From Leeuwenhoekiella sp. (GTDB lineage Bacteria > Bacteroidota > Bacteroidia > Flavobacteriales > Flavobacteriaceae): DNA of 64,000 nucleotides. Below, one piece after another: positions 26,355 through 36,001 of the stretch. The translations under genes were made by a program, and so were the position numbers. A model generated the notes under the pieces. It was not told where the DNA came from, searched no databases, and was given only the letters and a program-made list of their open reading frames with translations. Each line of letters begins with the position of its first letter. Positions within the stretch are counted from its first letter, which is position 1. Location of the stretch: the NCBI GenBank assembly GCA_002708845.1, contig PAPI01000031.1:57704-121703 (forward strand). The letters are read 5' to 3'.

Positions 26355-28847
26355 TTAGAATGAAAACTCTAAAGCTCCGGTCACCCCAAAAGCACGGGCA
26401 TCGGGAAGGTTCAGATAATTTCCTCTAAAATTAAAATCGATTCGCAACACTTTTAAAATGTTACCCACACCAAAATTATACTCATAATAGGGTTTATCAT
26501 TTGGCGCCAGGTAGTCAATTCCCGAAGCATTAATGAGTCTGTTTTCATCAGAAATCGAGCCCCAGGCTCCCTTGATTCCCACGATTTCGCGTAAATTCAA
26601 TTTCCTTAAAAAAGGAACGCGACCAAAAATTCTTCCGCCAAAATTATGCTCCAAATGTGCCGTCACATAAGTGTCTGTGATAAACTCGTAAAAGTTCAAT
26701 TGCGGAAACGTCCCATAAATGGAAAAAAGGTTTTGGTTACCGGGGATCACACTCAATAGTCCCAGAGGTACTTCGCCAAAGGTTTTACCGGCTTCAATAA
26801 CCGAACTAAACGTCCCCAAACCACCCATACGCCAGGGTTGACGATAGGAAAGCTGAACCTTTTCATAGTCAAAATCACTTTGAAACAAGCCCTCTACACC
26901 TTTGGTATATCCCACAAAAATGGTCGGGAACCACTCATTACTCGTGGTACGTTCAACCCCGTAGCCAGAGGTTCGTTTACCGGGCTCAAAAATGGTACTC
27001 ACCACCATCTCAGTCTGATTTACCTGCGATTTTATTTCGCTTTGCGACAAATCGGTATAATAATCAAGGTTAAAAGTAGGCGATGCCGATTTAAGTGTAC
27101 GATAGGATAAATCATAGCGCACTTTCAGGTTTTTTAAAAATTCGGCTTCAATAGCAAAATTGGCCAACTTGATACTGGTAAGCTGATCGTTGTTACCCAC
27201 GGTCACCAAAGACGATGAAGCAAGATTTCTACCCAGAACATCAGTAGACGTCGTGAGACTGGCCGCAATTTGCTCCACATCCTGGCGATACCCTCCACTT
27301 ACTATCAATCGGGATTTAGCATCGAGCAGGACTTTACCTGAAATTCCAAACTTAAACTTGTCATCTTTGAAGCCGTAAGCCCCAAAACCTTCCAGTCGCC
27401 AGGGATCATTTTGCCCAAAATAGGTACGGGCTCCCAAGCGTAAACGCAAACCTTCTACATCATTAAAACCAAATACCGAAAAGACCGGACCAATATCCAG
27501 ATTAGCCTTATCCCACTCAAAATAACCACTTACCAGCATAGCCCCCGCATCGTAAAACCGCTGAAACTTAGGCACCTTTTTGAGGGAATCGAGCATCACA
27601 TATACTCCTTTTTCATCTTTGCTTAAAGGCTCAAGACGTTTCTCTTCCCAAAAGTCATCAGGTTTGGTATAGACGGCCTCATCATACTGCGTGACACGCT
27701 CATCGTAAAAGTCTTCTTCGTGCTTTTTGTCAAAGGTATAATCGTCAAAAAGTGTGGTACGTTTACCATAAACACCGCGGCTGCCTTCTTTTTTTCGCAA
27801 AGCGAAATCAGAAAGAAAATAATCACGGGTAATGAGGAAAACGGAGTCATTAAGCACTTCGAACTCCTGCTCGATATAAATCTCCTTAACCCAGTTAATA
27901 TTGGCGCTTTTATTAACCTGAAGGTTGATTTCTTTAATGGCCCAGGTGGTATCGTTTACCCAAAAATCTCCTTTAAAGGTAAGCTCTGCCGGCCTTCTGG
28001 GATAGTAAATGATGTTGTAACACCATTTGTTTTTGATGAAAGCACTGTCTGCCAACACGTAGTTGTAGGTATCTATACCCGTTGTAGAAAGCGGACTCAC
28101 AAAACTTTTATCAAAAAACTTCAGGTAGTTGTCGTAAATGTTAAAATCGTTATACAATTCCTGAATAAAAGCGATGAGGGTTTGATTAGTATTAAAACCA
28201 CTGTTACGGTTTCCTTCCAGTTCTTCTTTTTCTTTACCTAAAACATTATTGCCATAAACTTTACTGCTCCGCTCATTGATAAAAATAGGCAGGTAAGTTT
28301 TACCGGTAATGCGAGAAGTATCCATCTGGTCAAAGATGAATTCCATTTTATTAAAAATCTTACTATTTATAAGTGAACTGTCAATGGTATTGAGGTCAAA
28401 CTCGACCTTTTCGTACTTGTCGTACTCGTATTGTTTGAACTGGCTGAGTCCGTTAGAGCGTTTGTTTGCCCAGATTTTCCGTAAGATATCAATCGCCGGG
28501 TTGTTCTTCTTAGATTGTTTACCGGTATAAATAACGACTTCGCTTAGGCTTTCAGTCTCTTCTTTTAGTGTGATTTCGAGATTATAATTCACCCTTTGAG
28601 GCAGATCTACCACTAAAGACTCAAAACCCACAAAAGACACTTTCAATTGATCGTAGTTAGCATCAGATTGAATGTAAAACCTTCCGTCTTCATTAGTAAT
28701 TGTACCTTCAGTAGAGCCTACAAAAACCACATTGGCAAAAGGAATAGGATTCCCACCCGGGTCTAATACGAGTCCACCTGCCTTAGTCTGTGCCAAAAGA
28801 AAAAAGGGAGCTGTTAAAAACAGCAGAATAGAAATAATATACTTCAT
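26355..28847 (-). CDS. DUF5686 outer-membrane protein with CarboxypepD-reg-like domain
   Basis: The 830-residue protein has a signal peptide (IISILLFLTAPFFLLAQ). A carboxypeptidase-regulatory-like sandwich follows at about 23-110 (GGLVLDPGGNPIPFANVVFVGS). The long DUF5686 region then ends in a predicted beta-barrel whose last residue is Phe (GVTGALEFSF), as expected for BAM substrates. The family is common in Bacteroidota and its role is unknown; it is an outer-membrane protein by architecture. It lies downstream of pdhB, but the pdhB terminator at 28920-28956 separates the two. Confidence 0.82.
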   Translation of the reverse strand: MKYIISILLFLTAPFFLLAQTKAGGLVLDPGGNPIPFANVVFVGSTEGTITNEDGRFYIQSDANYDQLKVSFVGFESLVVDLPQRVNYNLEITLKEETESLSEVVIYTGKQSKKNNPAIDILRKIWANKRSNGLSQFKQYEYDKYEKVEFDLNTIDSSLINSKIFNKMEFIFDQMDTSRITGKTYLPIFINERSSKVYGNNVLGKEKEELEGNRNSGFNTNQTLIAFIQELYNDFNIYDNYLKFFDKSFVSPLSTTGIDTYNYVLADSAFIKNKWCYNIIYYPRRPAELTFKGDFWVNDTTWAIKEINLQVNKSANINWVKEIYIEQEFEVLNDSVFLITRDYFLSDFALRKKEGSRGVYGKRTTLFDDYTFDKKHEEDFYDERVTQYDEAVYTKPDDFWEEKRLEPLSKDEKGVYVMLDSLKKVPKFQRFYDAGAMLVSGYFEWDKANLDIGPVFSVFGFNDVEGLRLRLGARTYFGQNDPWRLEGFGAYGFKDDKFKFGISGKVLLDAKSRLIVSGGYRQDVEQIAASLTTSTDVLGRNLASSSLVTVGNNDQLTSIKLANFAIEAEFLKNLKVRYDLSYRTLKSASPTFNLDYYTDLSQSEIKSQVNQTEMVVSTIFEPGKRTSGYGVERTTSNEWFPTIFVGYTKGVEGLFQSDFDYEKVQLSYRQPWRMGGLGTFSSVIEAGKTFGEVPLGLLSVIPGNQNLFSIYGTFPQLNFYEFITDTYVTAHLEHNFGGRIFGRVPFLRKLNLREIVGIKGAWGSISDENRLINASGIDYLAPNDKPYYEYNFGVGNILKVLRIDFNFRGNYLNLPDARAFGVTGALEFSF

Positions 28848-28919
28848 AAAGACTAAGTAGGCTTTTGGGGTCTTCCTTACTCCTCTTTGTGATAATGTTT
28901 CGTTAAGAATTGAGCAGGA

Positions 28920-28956
28920 ATAAAAAAAGCTCCATCTGAATGATCAAATGAAGCTT
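28920..28956 (-). terminator. Terminator downstream of pdhB
   Basis: On the minus strand a 13-bp stem (AAGCTTCATTTGA with TCAGATGGAGCTT, including two G-U pairs) around TCAT ends in seven T. Confidence 0.8.
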
Positions 28957-28975
28957 CAAAGATAGTAGTCTCAGA

Positions 28976-29953
28976 TTACCTGTACAGTACTTTTTTAACA
29001 GCTTTAACAACATCATTGCTATTGGGCAACCATTCTTTAAGTAAGACTGGCGAATACGGCGCAGGAGTATCTGCAGTATTAATTTTTACGATTGGAGCAT
29101 CCAGGTAATCAAATGCTTTTTCCTGAACCTGATAGGTAATCTCTGTAGATACGTTACCAAAAGGCCAAGCCTCTTCAAGAATTACCAGACGGTTTGTTTT
29201 CTTAACCGAGTTAAGAACAGCATCAATATCAAGTGGTCTAACGGTTCTTAAATCTATTATTTCGCAGGAGATTCCATCCTTTTCAAGTTCATCAGCTGCA
29301 GCGTAGGCTTCTTTAATGATCTTACCAAAAGATACAATAGTAACATCAGTACCTTCACGCTTGATATCAGCAACACCAATTGGGATTAGGTATTCACCTT
29401 CAGGCACCTCCCCTTTATCGCCATACATTTGCTCACTTTCCATAAAGATAACCGGATCGTCATCACGTATAGCAGATTTCAATAATCCTTTAGCATCAGC
29501 AGGATTAGAGGGCACAATTACTTTAAGACCGGGAGTGTTTGCAAACCAGTTTTCAAAGGCCTGTGAGTGCGTAGCTCCCAACTGACCGGCAGAGGCAGTA
29601 GGCCCTCTGAAAACAACCGGACAATTAAATTGGCCACCAGACATCTGGCGTATTTTTGCAGCATTATTAATAATCTGATCAATACCTACCAGCGAGAAGT
29701 TAAAAGTCATATACTCTACAATAGGACGACAACCATTCATAGCGCTACCTATCGCAATCCCGGCGAAACCAAGCTCAGAAATAGGTGTATCTATAACACG
29801 GTCCGCACCAAACTCGTCAAGCATACCCTTTGATGCTTTATAAGCACCATTGTATTCTGCCACTTCCTCACCCATAAGGTAAACGGCCTCATCACGACGC
29901 ATTTCTTCGCTCATAGCCTCGCAAACGGCTTCCCTAAATTGTATTGTTTTCAT
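28976..29953 (-). CDS. pdhB: Pyruvate dehydrogenase E1 component, beta subunit
   Basis: The 325-residue protein is a transketolase-like E1 beta subunit. It has the N-terminal REAVCEAMSEEMRRDE, the thiamine-diphosphate-contacting Glu in the DTPISELGFAG region, then EYMTFNFSL, VVFRGPTASAGQLGATHSQ and the C-terminal RLVILEEAWPFGNVSTEI. It forms the alpha2beta2 E1 that decarboxylates pyruvate in the pyruvate dehydrogenase complex. No alpha subunit or E2 gene lies next to it, which suggests a dispersed pdh arrangement. The branched-chain E1 beta is the alternative, but the motif set fits PdhB better. Confidence 0.93.
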   Translation of the reverse strand: MKTIQFREAVCEAMSEEMRRDEAVYLMGEEVAEYNGAYKASKGMLDEFGADRVIDTPISELGFAGIAIGSAMNGCRPIVEYMTFNFSLVGIDQIINNAAKIRQMSGGQFNCPVVFRGPTASAGQLGATHSQAFENWFANTPGLKVIVPSNPADAKGLLKSAIRDDDPVIFMESEQMYGDKGEVPEGEYLIPIGVADIKREGTDVTIVSFGKIIKEAYAAADELEKDGISCEIIDLRTVRPLDIDAVLNSVKKTNRLVILEEAWPFGNVSTEITYQVQEKAFDYLDAPIVKINTADTPAPYSPVLLKEWLPNSNDVVKAVKKVLYR

Positions 29954-30223
29954 AAATAAAAATGGATGTAACGTGTCTTTTTATCAACTGATTTTATTGT
30001 AAACGCTCTAAAAAGAGATAATGAAACCTACTTTAGAACGTCTTATTTTACACTGCATACTGAGGTAAAACCCCTTTTTAAACAGGGAGAGCAAAAATAG
30101 GAATTAAATCGTCGGCAAGGAATTGCTTTTAACGAAATTTTGTTATGCGTGCATAGTAAATTTCGGATTTTAATGCTTATTTTCGTAGCGAAAACGAAAT
30201 AGTTACTTTTTAAAGCAATATAT

Positions 30224-30970
30224 ATGAAAATTTTAGTGTGCATCAGTCACGTACCTGATACAACCTCAAAGATCAATTTTACAGACGATAACACCAAATT
30301 TGATACTAACGGAGTTCAATTTGTAATCAATCCTAATGACGAATTTGGATTAACCCGTGCCATGTGGTTTAAAGAAAAGCAAGGTGCGACTGTAGATATT
30401 GTAAATGTAGGTGGTCCTGAAACGGAACCAACCTTGCGTAAAGCACTTGCAATTGGAGCAGATACAGCCATACGTATAGATACTGAAGCCCTTGATGGTT
30501 TTCAGGTTGCTACAGAATTAAGCGCTGTAGCTAAAGAAGGAAATTACGACCTTATTATCGCCGGGCGTGAATCTATTGACTATAATGGTGGTATGGTTCC
30601 CGGGATGTTGGCTAATCTAATCGGTGCAAGCTTTGTAAATACCTGCATCAGTCTTGAAGTAGATGGCGACACTGCAACGGCTACCCGTGAAATAGACGGT
30701 GGTAAAGAGACCGTTGCTGCTAAACTGCCTCTTGTTATAGGTGGTCAAAAAGGTCTTGTTGAAGAAAGTGATTTACGTATCCCGAATATGCGTGGAATCA
30801 TGATGGCCCGTAAAAAACCGCTTACAGTTAAAGATCCTAGTGGCGCTTCAGTGGAAACCGAAGCTGTTTCATTTGAAAAGCCGGCTCCTAAAGGAGATGT
30901 AAAACTTATCGATCCGGACAATCTTGACCAACTTATTGACTTACTTCACAACGAAGCCAAAGCTATATAA
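30224..30970 (+). CDS. etfB: Electron transfer flavoprotein, beta subunit
   Basis: The 248-residue protein has the ETF-beta pattern: MKILVCISHVPDT, VINPNDEFGLTRAMWFKE, the signature DLIIAGRESIDYNGGMVPGMLA, and a late LPLVIGGQKGLVEESDLRIPNMRGIMMA. The recognition-loop equivalent is near residue 190-200. With EtfA it carries electrons from acyl-CoA and other dehydrogenases to the quinone pool. It is followed by etfA after 67 bases and runs divergently from pdhB. No electron donor gene is close by. Confidence 0.95.
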   Translation: MKILVCISHVPDTTSKINFTDDNTKFDTNGVQFVINPNDEFGLTRAMWFKEKQGATVDIVNVGGPETEPTLRKALAIGADTAIRIDTEALDGFQVATELSAVAKEGNYDLIIAGRESIDYNGGMVPGMLANLIGASFVNTCISLEVDGDTATATREIDGGKETVAAKLPLVIGGQKGLVEESDLRIPNMRGIMMARKKPLTVKDPSGASVETEAVSFEKPAPKGDVKLIDPDNLDQLIDLLHNEAKAI

Positions 30971-31037
30971 GTTTAAAATAGACAACCCGAAAACGTATTT
31001 TTTTCGCAACTGCGAAATCATTAAAAATTTAAAAAAC

Positions 31038-32006
31038 ATGTCAGTTTTAGTATATACAGAATCAGAAGAAGGAAAATTTAAAAAAACCGCTTACGAAGTG
31101 GTTAGTTACGCACGTGGCATCGCAGATATGATGGGCTCAACCGTAACCGCCGTAGCTTTTAATGCAGACGAAACTGCTTCGCTTGGAACTTATGGTGCAG
31201 ATAAAGTTATGCATGTCAAAAATGACAAGTTGGGTAAATTTAATGCCAATGCATACGCTGCTGCACTTACGCAGGCGGCAAAAAATGAAAGTGCAAAAGT
31301 AATCGTGGTGAGCAGCAGTGCTAATGCTAAATATTTGGCCCCTTTACTCGCTATCGATCTTGAAGCAGGCTACGCTTCGAATGTTGTGGCGCTACCAGAG
31401 AGTGAATCTCCTTTCAAAGTAAAACGTACCGCATTTACCAATAAAGCTTTTAATCACACCGAAATCAAAACCGATGTGAAAATTGTAGGTCTTTCTAAAA
31501 ATAGTTTTGGTTTAAAAGAAGCTCAGAAAGATGCATCTGAGGAAGCTTTTGAAACCAATCTTGACGATAAGCATTTCAATATTGAAGTAAAATCTGTTGA
31601 CAAGGCTAAAGACAAGGTTACCATTGCCGATGCAGAAATTGTAGTAAGTGGTGGTCGCGGTCTTAAAGGTCCTGAAAACTGGGGAATGATTGAAGAAATG
31701 GCAGATATTTTAGGAGCAGCAACCGCTTGTTCTAAGCCGGTATCTGATATGGGATGGAGACCGCACAGCGAGCACGTAGGACAAACGGGTAAGCCTGTAG
31801 CATCTAACCTGTACATTGCAATTGGTATTTCCGGAGCGATTCAACATCTTGCAGGTATTAATGCTTCAAAAACTAAAGTAGTTATCAATACAGATCCTGA
31901 AGCTCCTTTTTTTAAAGCGGCAGATTACGGAATTGTTGGAGATGCCTTTGATGTGGTGCCTCGTTTAAACGAAAAACTCAAAGAATTTAAGGCAAATAAT
32001 TCCTAG
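31038..32006 (+). CDS. etfA: Electron transfer flavoprotein, alpha subunit
   Basis: The start is placed at the ATG 31038 (MSVLVYTESEEGKFKKTAYEVV). An upstream ATG at 30924 would overlap etfB and add residues unlike the family. The resulting 322-residue protein has the C-terminal FAD-binding block. It begins with VVSGGRGLKGPENW, then ACSKPVSDMGWRPHSEHVGQTGKPVASNLYIAIGISGAIQH, and ends in INTDPEAPFFKAADYGIVGD, the ETF-alpha signature. It pairs with EtfB. A strong terminator follows. Confidence 0.95.
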   Translation: MSVLVYTESEEGKFKKTAYEVVSYARGIADMMGSTVTAVAFNADETASLGTYGADKVMHVKNDKLGKFNANAYAAALTQAAKNESAKVIVVSSSANAKYLAPLLAIDLEAGYASNVVALPESESPFKVKRTAFTNKAFNHTEIKTDVKIVGLSKNSFGLKEAQKDASEEAFETNLDDKHFNIEVKSVDKAKDKVTIADAEIVVSGGRGLKGPENWGMIEEMADILGAATACSKPVSDMGWRPHSEHVGQTGKPVASNLYIAIGISGAIQHLAGINASKTKVVINTDPEAPFFKAADYGIVGDAFDVVPRLNEKLKEFKANNS

Positions 32007-32026
32007 CTTAAAACACTTAAACTTAC

Positions 32027-32075
32027 AAAGGCTGTTTAAATTGTGATGTTAATCCGGTTTTAAACAGCCTTTTTT
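32027..32075 (+). terminator. Terminator of the etfBA operon
   Basis: A perfect 14-bp stem (32027-32040 with 32059-32072, AAAGGCTGTTTAAA type) ends in a T-run on the plus strand. Confidence 0.92.
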
Positions 32076-32090
32076 ATATTTTTACACCCT

Positions 32091-32705
32091 ATGAGTTTAG
32101 TGCGCTTAAATATAAAAGGGATATCGTACAGCCAGACACAAAATGGTGCATACGCCTTAATCCTAAGTGAAGTAGAAGGTGACCGAAAGTTGCCTATAGT
32201 CATAGGAGCCTTTGAAGCTCAATCTATTGCAATCGCTTTAGAAAAAGAGATCAAACCACCACGACCCCTTACTCACGATCTTTTCAAAAATTTTGCCGAT
32301 CGTTTTGACATTCAGATCAAGCAGGTGATTATTCACAAACTGGTTGATGGTGTATTCTACAGCAGTATCATCTGCGAACGAGAGAGTTCTGAGGAAATTA
32401 TTGATGCCCGTACCAGCGACGCCATTTCTCTGGCATTGCGCTTTGATGCTCCAATTTTTACCTATAAAAACATACTTGAAAAAGCAGGGATTTATCTGAA
32501 AGGATCAGAGGCTGACACCAGCCCTGAAGATGATGTTTTAGTAGATCAATTGGTCGTTGATGACCCTGAAGAAGAAAGTACAGCCAGCAGTGATTACAAA
32601 AAACTTTCGCTTAGCGAGCTTAATTCGCTTTTGGAGCAGGCTGTTGCAGCTGAAGACTACGAGGCTGCCGCAAAAATCAGAGACGAAATTTCTAAACGCA
32701 ATTAA
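32091..32705 (+). CDS. Bifunctional nuclease (BFN/DUF151) domain protein with C-terminal UVR motif
   Basis: The 204-residue protein has the BFN domain at about residues 10-135, with LPIVIGAFEAQSIAIALE and IDARTSDAISLALRFDAPIF. A linker rich in Asp, Glu and Ser follows. A UVR motif forms the last 35 residues (LSELNSLLEQAVAAEDYEAAAKIRDEI), the helical hairpin also found in UvrB and UvrC. BFN proteins in plants have RNase and DNase activity; in bacteria the role is unclear. The UVR motif suggests a protein-protein contact. It is directly followed by the nucleoside transporter gene. Confidence 0.85.
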   Translation: MSLVRLNIKGISYSQTQNGAYALILSEVEGDRKLPIVIGAFEAQSIAIALEKEIKPPRPLTHDLFKNFADRFDIQIKQVIIHKLVDGVFYSSIICERESSEEIIDARTSDAISLALRFDAPIFTYKNILEKAGIYLKGSEADTSPEDDVLVDQLVVDDPEEESTASSDYKKLSLSELNSLLEQAVAAEDYEAAAKIRDEISKRN

Positions 32706-32710
32706 ATTTG

Positions 32711-34123
32711 ATGCGAAAATTATTCCCATTACTCATCTTTCTTTTTAGTTCAGTTAGCACATTTGCCCAAAACATTCAGGAAACCCTGCCCGTAGCACCT
32801 GCAAGAGACATAATACCAAACGCAGGATTCTCATTAGAAAGCTTGTGGCGCGGAGTTTTAGGAATGATTTGTCTTTTAGTCATTGCTTATTTATTAAGCA
32901 CCAACAAAAAAGCAATTAATTGGAAGACTGTAGGTGTAGGTCTCCTGGCACAACTTTTATTAGCAATTGGCGTATTGCGCGTGCCTTTTGTTCAAAAAGC
33001 CTTTGAGTTTGTAGGGAAAATATTTGTCAAAATTCTTGACTTTACCGCAGCAGGGAGTGAGTTTCTTTTAGGCGGAATGATGGATGTTGACAGCTACGGC
33101 TTCATCTTTATCTTTCAGGTACTGCCTACGATTATTTTCTTTTCAGCTTTAACCTCTGTTCTTTTCTATCTGGGAATCGTACAGGTTGTGGTTAAAGGAA
33201 TGGCCAGGGTTCTTACCAAACTGATGAATATTTCAGGTGCCGAAAGCCTCTCAGTTGCTGGTAACATTTTTCTGGGGCAAACCGAAGCACCTTTGATGAT
33301 TAAAGCCTATTTGGAGCGTATGACCCGTTCTGAAATACTCCTGGTGATGATTGGCGGGATGGCAACAGTTGCCGGAGGCGTGCTGGCTGCTTACATTGGG
33401 TTTTTAGGAGGCGACGACGACGCATTACGACTGGAATTTGCGCGGCATTTACTTGCGGCTTCGGTTATGGCAGCACCTGGCGCAATTGTTATTTCTAAAT
33501 TATTATACCCACAGCAGGAGCCTATTGACTCCCGTGTTGAGGTTTCGCAAGATAAAATTGGTGCAAACATTCTCGATGCCATTGCTACCGGTACTACCGA
33601 AGGTTTAAAACTTGCTGCCAACGTGGGTGCTATGCTTCTCGTATTTGTTGCATTTATAGCAATGATTAATTATGGTTTTGAAAAAATAGGTGAAGTAACA
33701 ACGCTCAACAGTTTTCTCGCAGAAAACACCCCGTATCCCAAGTTCTCTTTAGAAGCCGTTTTAGGAACTATTTTCGCTCCGCTCATGTGGCTTATTGGCG
33801 TAGCATCAGAAGATGTGATGCTAATGGGTCAATTGCTGGGAATCAAACTCGCTGCCAGTGAATTTGTTGGCTACATTCAGCTTGCCGAACTTAAAAATCC
33901 GCTTAACGAACTTAGCTTTACCTATCAGAAATCGGTAATTATGGCGACTTATATGCTGTGCGGTTTTGCCAATTTTGCTTCCATCGGAATACAAATAGGC
34001 GGTATAGGATCTCTGGCTCCAAAACAGCGTAAAACACTTTCTGAATTTGGACTTAAAGCAGTTATAGGAGGCACACTTGCCTCGTTACTTTCTGCTACAA
34101 TTGCAGGAATGATTATAGGATAG
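32711..34123 (+). CDS. Concentrative nucleoside transporter, NupC family
   Basis: The start is taken at ATG 32711; a TTG three bases earlier is also open. The 470-residue protein begins with a signal-like segment (LFPLLIFLFSSVSTFAQ), an added N-terminal part compared with the E. coli NupC. It then has about ten transmembrane segments. Family motifs are present: SVAGNIFLGQTEAPLMIKAYL (substrate-binding GQTEAP), PGAIVISKLLYPQ and ICGFANFASIGIQIGG-like CGFANFASIGIQIGGIG. It imports nucleosides with Na+ or H+. Its neighbours thyA, folA and the deoxynucleoside kinases make a salvage role sensible. Confidence 0.93.
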   Translation: MRKLFPLLIFLFSSVSTFAQNIQETLPVAPARDIIPNAGFSLESLWRGVLGMICLLVIAYLLSTNKKAINWKTVGVGLLAQLLLAIGVLRVPFVQKAFEFVGKIFVKILDFTAAGSEFLLGGMMDVDSYGFIFIFQVLPTIIFFSALTSVLFYLGIVQVVVKGMARVLTKLMNISGAESLSVAGNIFLGQTEAPLMIKAYLERMTRSEILLVMIGGMATVAGGVLAAYIGFLGGDDDALRLEFARHLLAASVMAAPGAIVISKLLYPQQEPIDSRVEVSQDKIGANILDAIATGTTEGLKLAANVGAMLLVFVAFIAMINYGFEKIGEVTTLNSFLAENTPYPKFSLEAVLGTIFAPLMWLIGVASEDVMLMGQLLGIKLAASEFVGYIQLAELKNPLNELSFTYQKSVIMATYMLCGFANFASIGIQIGGIGSLAPKQRKTLSEFGLKAVIGGTLASLLSATIAGMIIG

Positions 34124-34128
34124 GCTTT

Positions 34129-34500
34129 TTAATCAAGAAAGGTAAGCGCCCAGTCTTTAGCGGCATCAAAATTGGTAAAAAAAGCAAAAGACCCTTTAAA
34201 AACTTCCTGCTCTTTAATCAATTCTTCCATACGGGATGGCCCTTCTGGAGAGACAATAGCAAGCGCTTTCATTTTAGATAAATTGAGCCCTTTAAGCATC
34301 TCTGGATCAAGACGGGTATCGAGACCCCGCTCAGAGATAAACACATATTTTTGATTCCCGTAAAACGAATCAACGTCCTTTAGTATCATACGTGCATACT
34401 CGGGAGTAACTTCCTTAATATCGTCAGGATAAATGAAATGTACATACCTATCATAGAGTAGGCCTTTGCCAAACGGATATTCTAAGGTCTTCAGGATCAT
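34129..34500 (-). CDS. Small cytoplasmic protein, STAS/SpoIIAA-like fold suspected
   Basis: The 123-residue protein has no signal peptide. Its alternating beta-alpha pattern (YDRYVHFIYPDD, YVFISERGLD, MKALAIVSPEG, GSFAFFTNFDAAKDWALTFL) resembles STAS/SpoIIAA-like proteins of Bacteroidota, where the last helix carries the AKDWAL signature. No catalytic residue is seen. It converges on the nucleoside transporter with 5 bases between stops and is divergent from thyA. The fold assignment is tentative. Confidence 0.6.
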   Translation of the reverse strand: MILKTLEYPFGKGLLYDRYVHFIYPDDIKEVTPEYARMILKDVDSFYGNQKYVFISERGLDTRLDPEMLKGLNLSKMKALAIVSPEGPSRMEELIKEQEVFKGSFAFFTNFDAAKDWALTFLD

Positions 34501-34634
34501 ATCGACAAAATACAGATTTTTTTTGCTGTTAAAAAAATTTATATTTCCGTTAATAAGTATTTTTTAAAAAAGACCATCATTCTCTTGAAGAAAGAACTAA
34601 TCCCGTATTTTTAAAGGCTGAAAATTGAAGAAAA

Positions 34635-35486
34635 ATGAAGCAATATCACGATTTAGTCAAACATATTTTAGATGAGGGTATTCAAAAAGGAGATCGTACC
34701 GGAACGGGCACTCTGAGCGTTTTTGGTTACCAGATGCGTTTTGACCTAAGCGAAGGTTTCCCAATGGTAACCACAAAAAAATTACACCTCAAATCAATCA
34801 TTTATGAGCTGCTTTGGTTTTTAAAAGGAGATACTAATATTGCCTATCTTCAGGAAAAAGGCGTACGCATCTGGAATGAATGGGCCAATGAAAACGGCGA
34901 TCTGGGCCCTGTTTATGGCCACCAATGGCGCAATTGGAATAGTGAAGAAATCGACCAGATCACCGAACTTGTTGAAACTCTTAAAACCAATCCCAATAGC
35001 AGACGTATGCTGGTTTCTGCCTGGAATCCCAGTGTGTTGCCCGACACCAAAAAGTCTTTTGCAGAGAACGTTGCTAAGGGTAAAGCGGCATTACCTCCCT
35101 GTCATGCCTTTTTTCAGTTTTATGTAGCGCCGGGAAATCCGGATGCTGAAGATAAACGCCCGCGCCTTTCCTGCCAGCTGTATCAGCGCAGTGCCGATGT
35201 GTTTCTAGGCGTGCCTTTCAACATCGCTTCTTACGCACTTTTTACAATGATGGTTGCTCAGGTATGTGATTATGCTCCGGGAGATTTTGTTCACACTTTT
35301 GGAGATGCACACATTTACAACAATCATATTGAGCAATTAAATTTGCAATTGAGCCGAGAAATACGCAATTTACCGACGATGAAATTAAATCCTGAAGTAA
35401 AAGACTTATTCAGTTTTACGTTTGACGACTTTACTTTAGAAAACTACGACCCGCATCCACATATAAAAGGTGCTGTCGCCATTTAA
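34635..35486 (+). CDS. thyA: Thymidylate synthase
   Basis: The 283-residue enzyme methylates dUMP to dTMP with methylenetetrahydrofolate. It has the folate-binding [39 protein letters not shown], the catalytic Cys156 in [10 protein letters not shown], and [24 protein letters not shown]. The C-terminus ends HIKGAVAI as usual. It is longer than the E. coli enzyme (264) because of two short insertions before the catalytic Cys (around 135-150) and after it ([12 protein letters not shown]). A TonB-C-like gene follows after 18 bases. Dihydrofolate reductase lies 5 kb away on the same strand. Confidence 0.98.
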   Translation: MKQYHDLVKHILDEGIQKGDRTGTGTLSVFGYQMRFDLSEGFPMVTTKKLHLKSIIYELLWFLKGDTNIAYLQEKGVRIWNEWANENGDLGPVYGHQWRNWNSEEIDQITELVETLKTNPNSRRMLVSAWNPSVLPDTKKSFAENVAKGKAALPPCHAFFQFYVAPGNPDAEDKRPRLSCQLYQRSADVFLGVPFNIASYALFTMMVAQVCDYAPGDFVHTFGDAHIYNNHIEQLNLQLSREIRNLPTMKLNPEVKDLFSFTFDDFTLENYDPHPHIKGAVAI

Positions 35487-35504
35487 ACCCCAAATTTTCA
35501 AGTC

Positions 35505-35918
35505 ATGAGAAAAATCTTAATCATTGCCTTTCTGGCATTTTTTGGCAACACCTACGCTCAGGAAGGAATTACTGTTAGTGGAAATTCACTCTCAATTCGT
35601 GAAATTCCTCCAGTTTGGCCAGGCTGTTCCGGTTCTGAAGCAGAAAAGAAAGCCTGCTTTAAGAAACAACTCGTCAATCACGTGGTTACTAATTTTCGAT
35701 TTCCTGAAGGTTACAAAAAAGGGAGCGTAAAAGAGCCTGTAATTGTAGATTTTGTAATAAACGAAGAAGGAAAACCTCAAATTTTGGGAGTTAAAGGAGG
35801 TACAAAAGCATTACAGGAAGAAGCCAAACGCAACATCCTCGCTATCCCGCAAATGACCCCTGGACAAGCAGGCGGCAAACCCCGAGCAATAAAATACTCC
35901 ATGCCCTTTACCTTTTAA
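35505..35918 (+). CDS. Periplasmic TonB C-terminal-domain-like protein
   Basis: The 137-residue protein has a signal peptide (ILIIAFLAFFGNTYAQ). A single domain resembles the TonB C-terminus as seen in many Bacteroidota proteins: PPVWPGCSGSEAEKKACF, FRFPEGYKKGSVKEPVIVDFVINEEGKPQILGVKGG, MTPGQAGGKP and a final IKYSMPFTF. It has no transmembrane anchor and no proline-rich spacer, so it is not a full TonB. Its role may be to bind receptor plugs or peptidoglycan-linked proteins; this is inference. It is probably co-transcribed with thyA. Confidence 0.75.
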   Translation: MRKILIIAFLAFFGNTYAQEGITVSGNSLSIREIPPVWPGCSGSEAEKKACFKKQLVNHVVTNFRFPEGYKKGSVKEPVIVDFVINEEGKPQILGVKGGTKALQEEAKRNILAIPQMTPGQAGGKPRAIKYSMPFTF

Positions 35919-35962
35919 CGCGGGCTTAACTTCTTACAATCAGCAGCAATACTTTTAAATTG

Positions 35963-35970
35963 TAACTTTG
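35963..35970 (+). promoter_or_regulatory. TAnnTTTG element upstream of egtB
   Basis: TAACTTTG fits the -7 consensus exactly and lies 31 bases before the egtB ATG. A convincing -33 element is not seen. Confidence 0.45.
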
Positions 35971-36001
35971 AGAGAATAACTTTAAGTTATAATGCATTTT
36001 T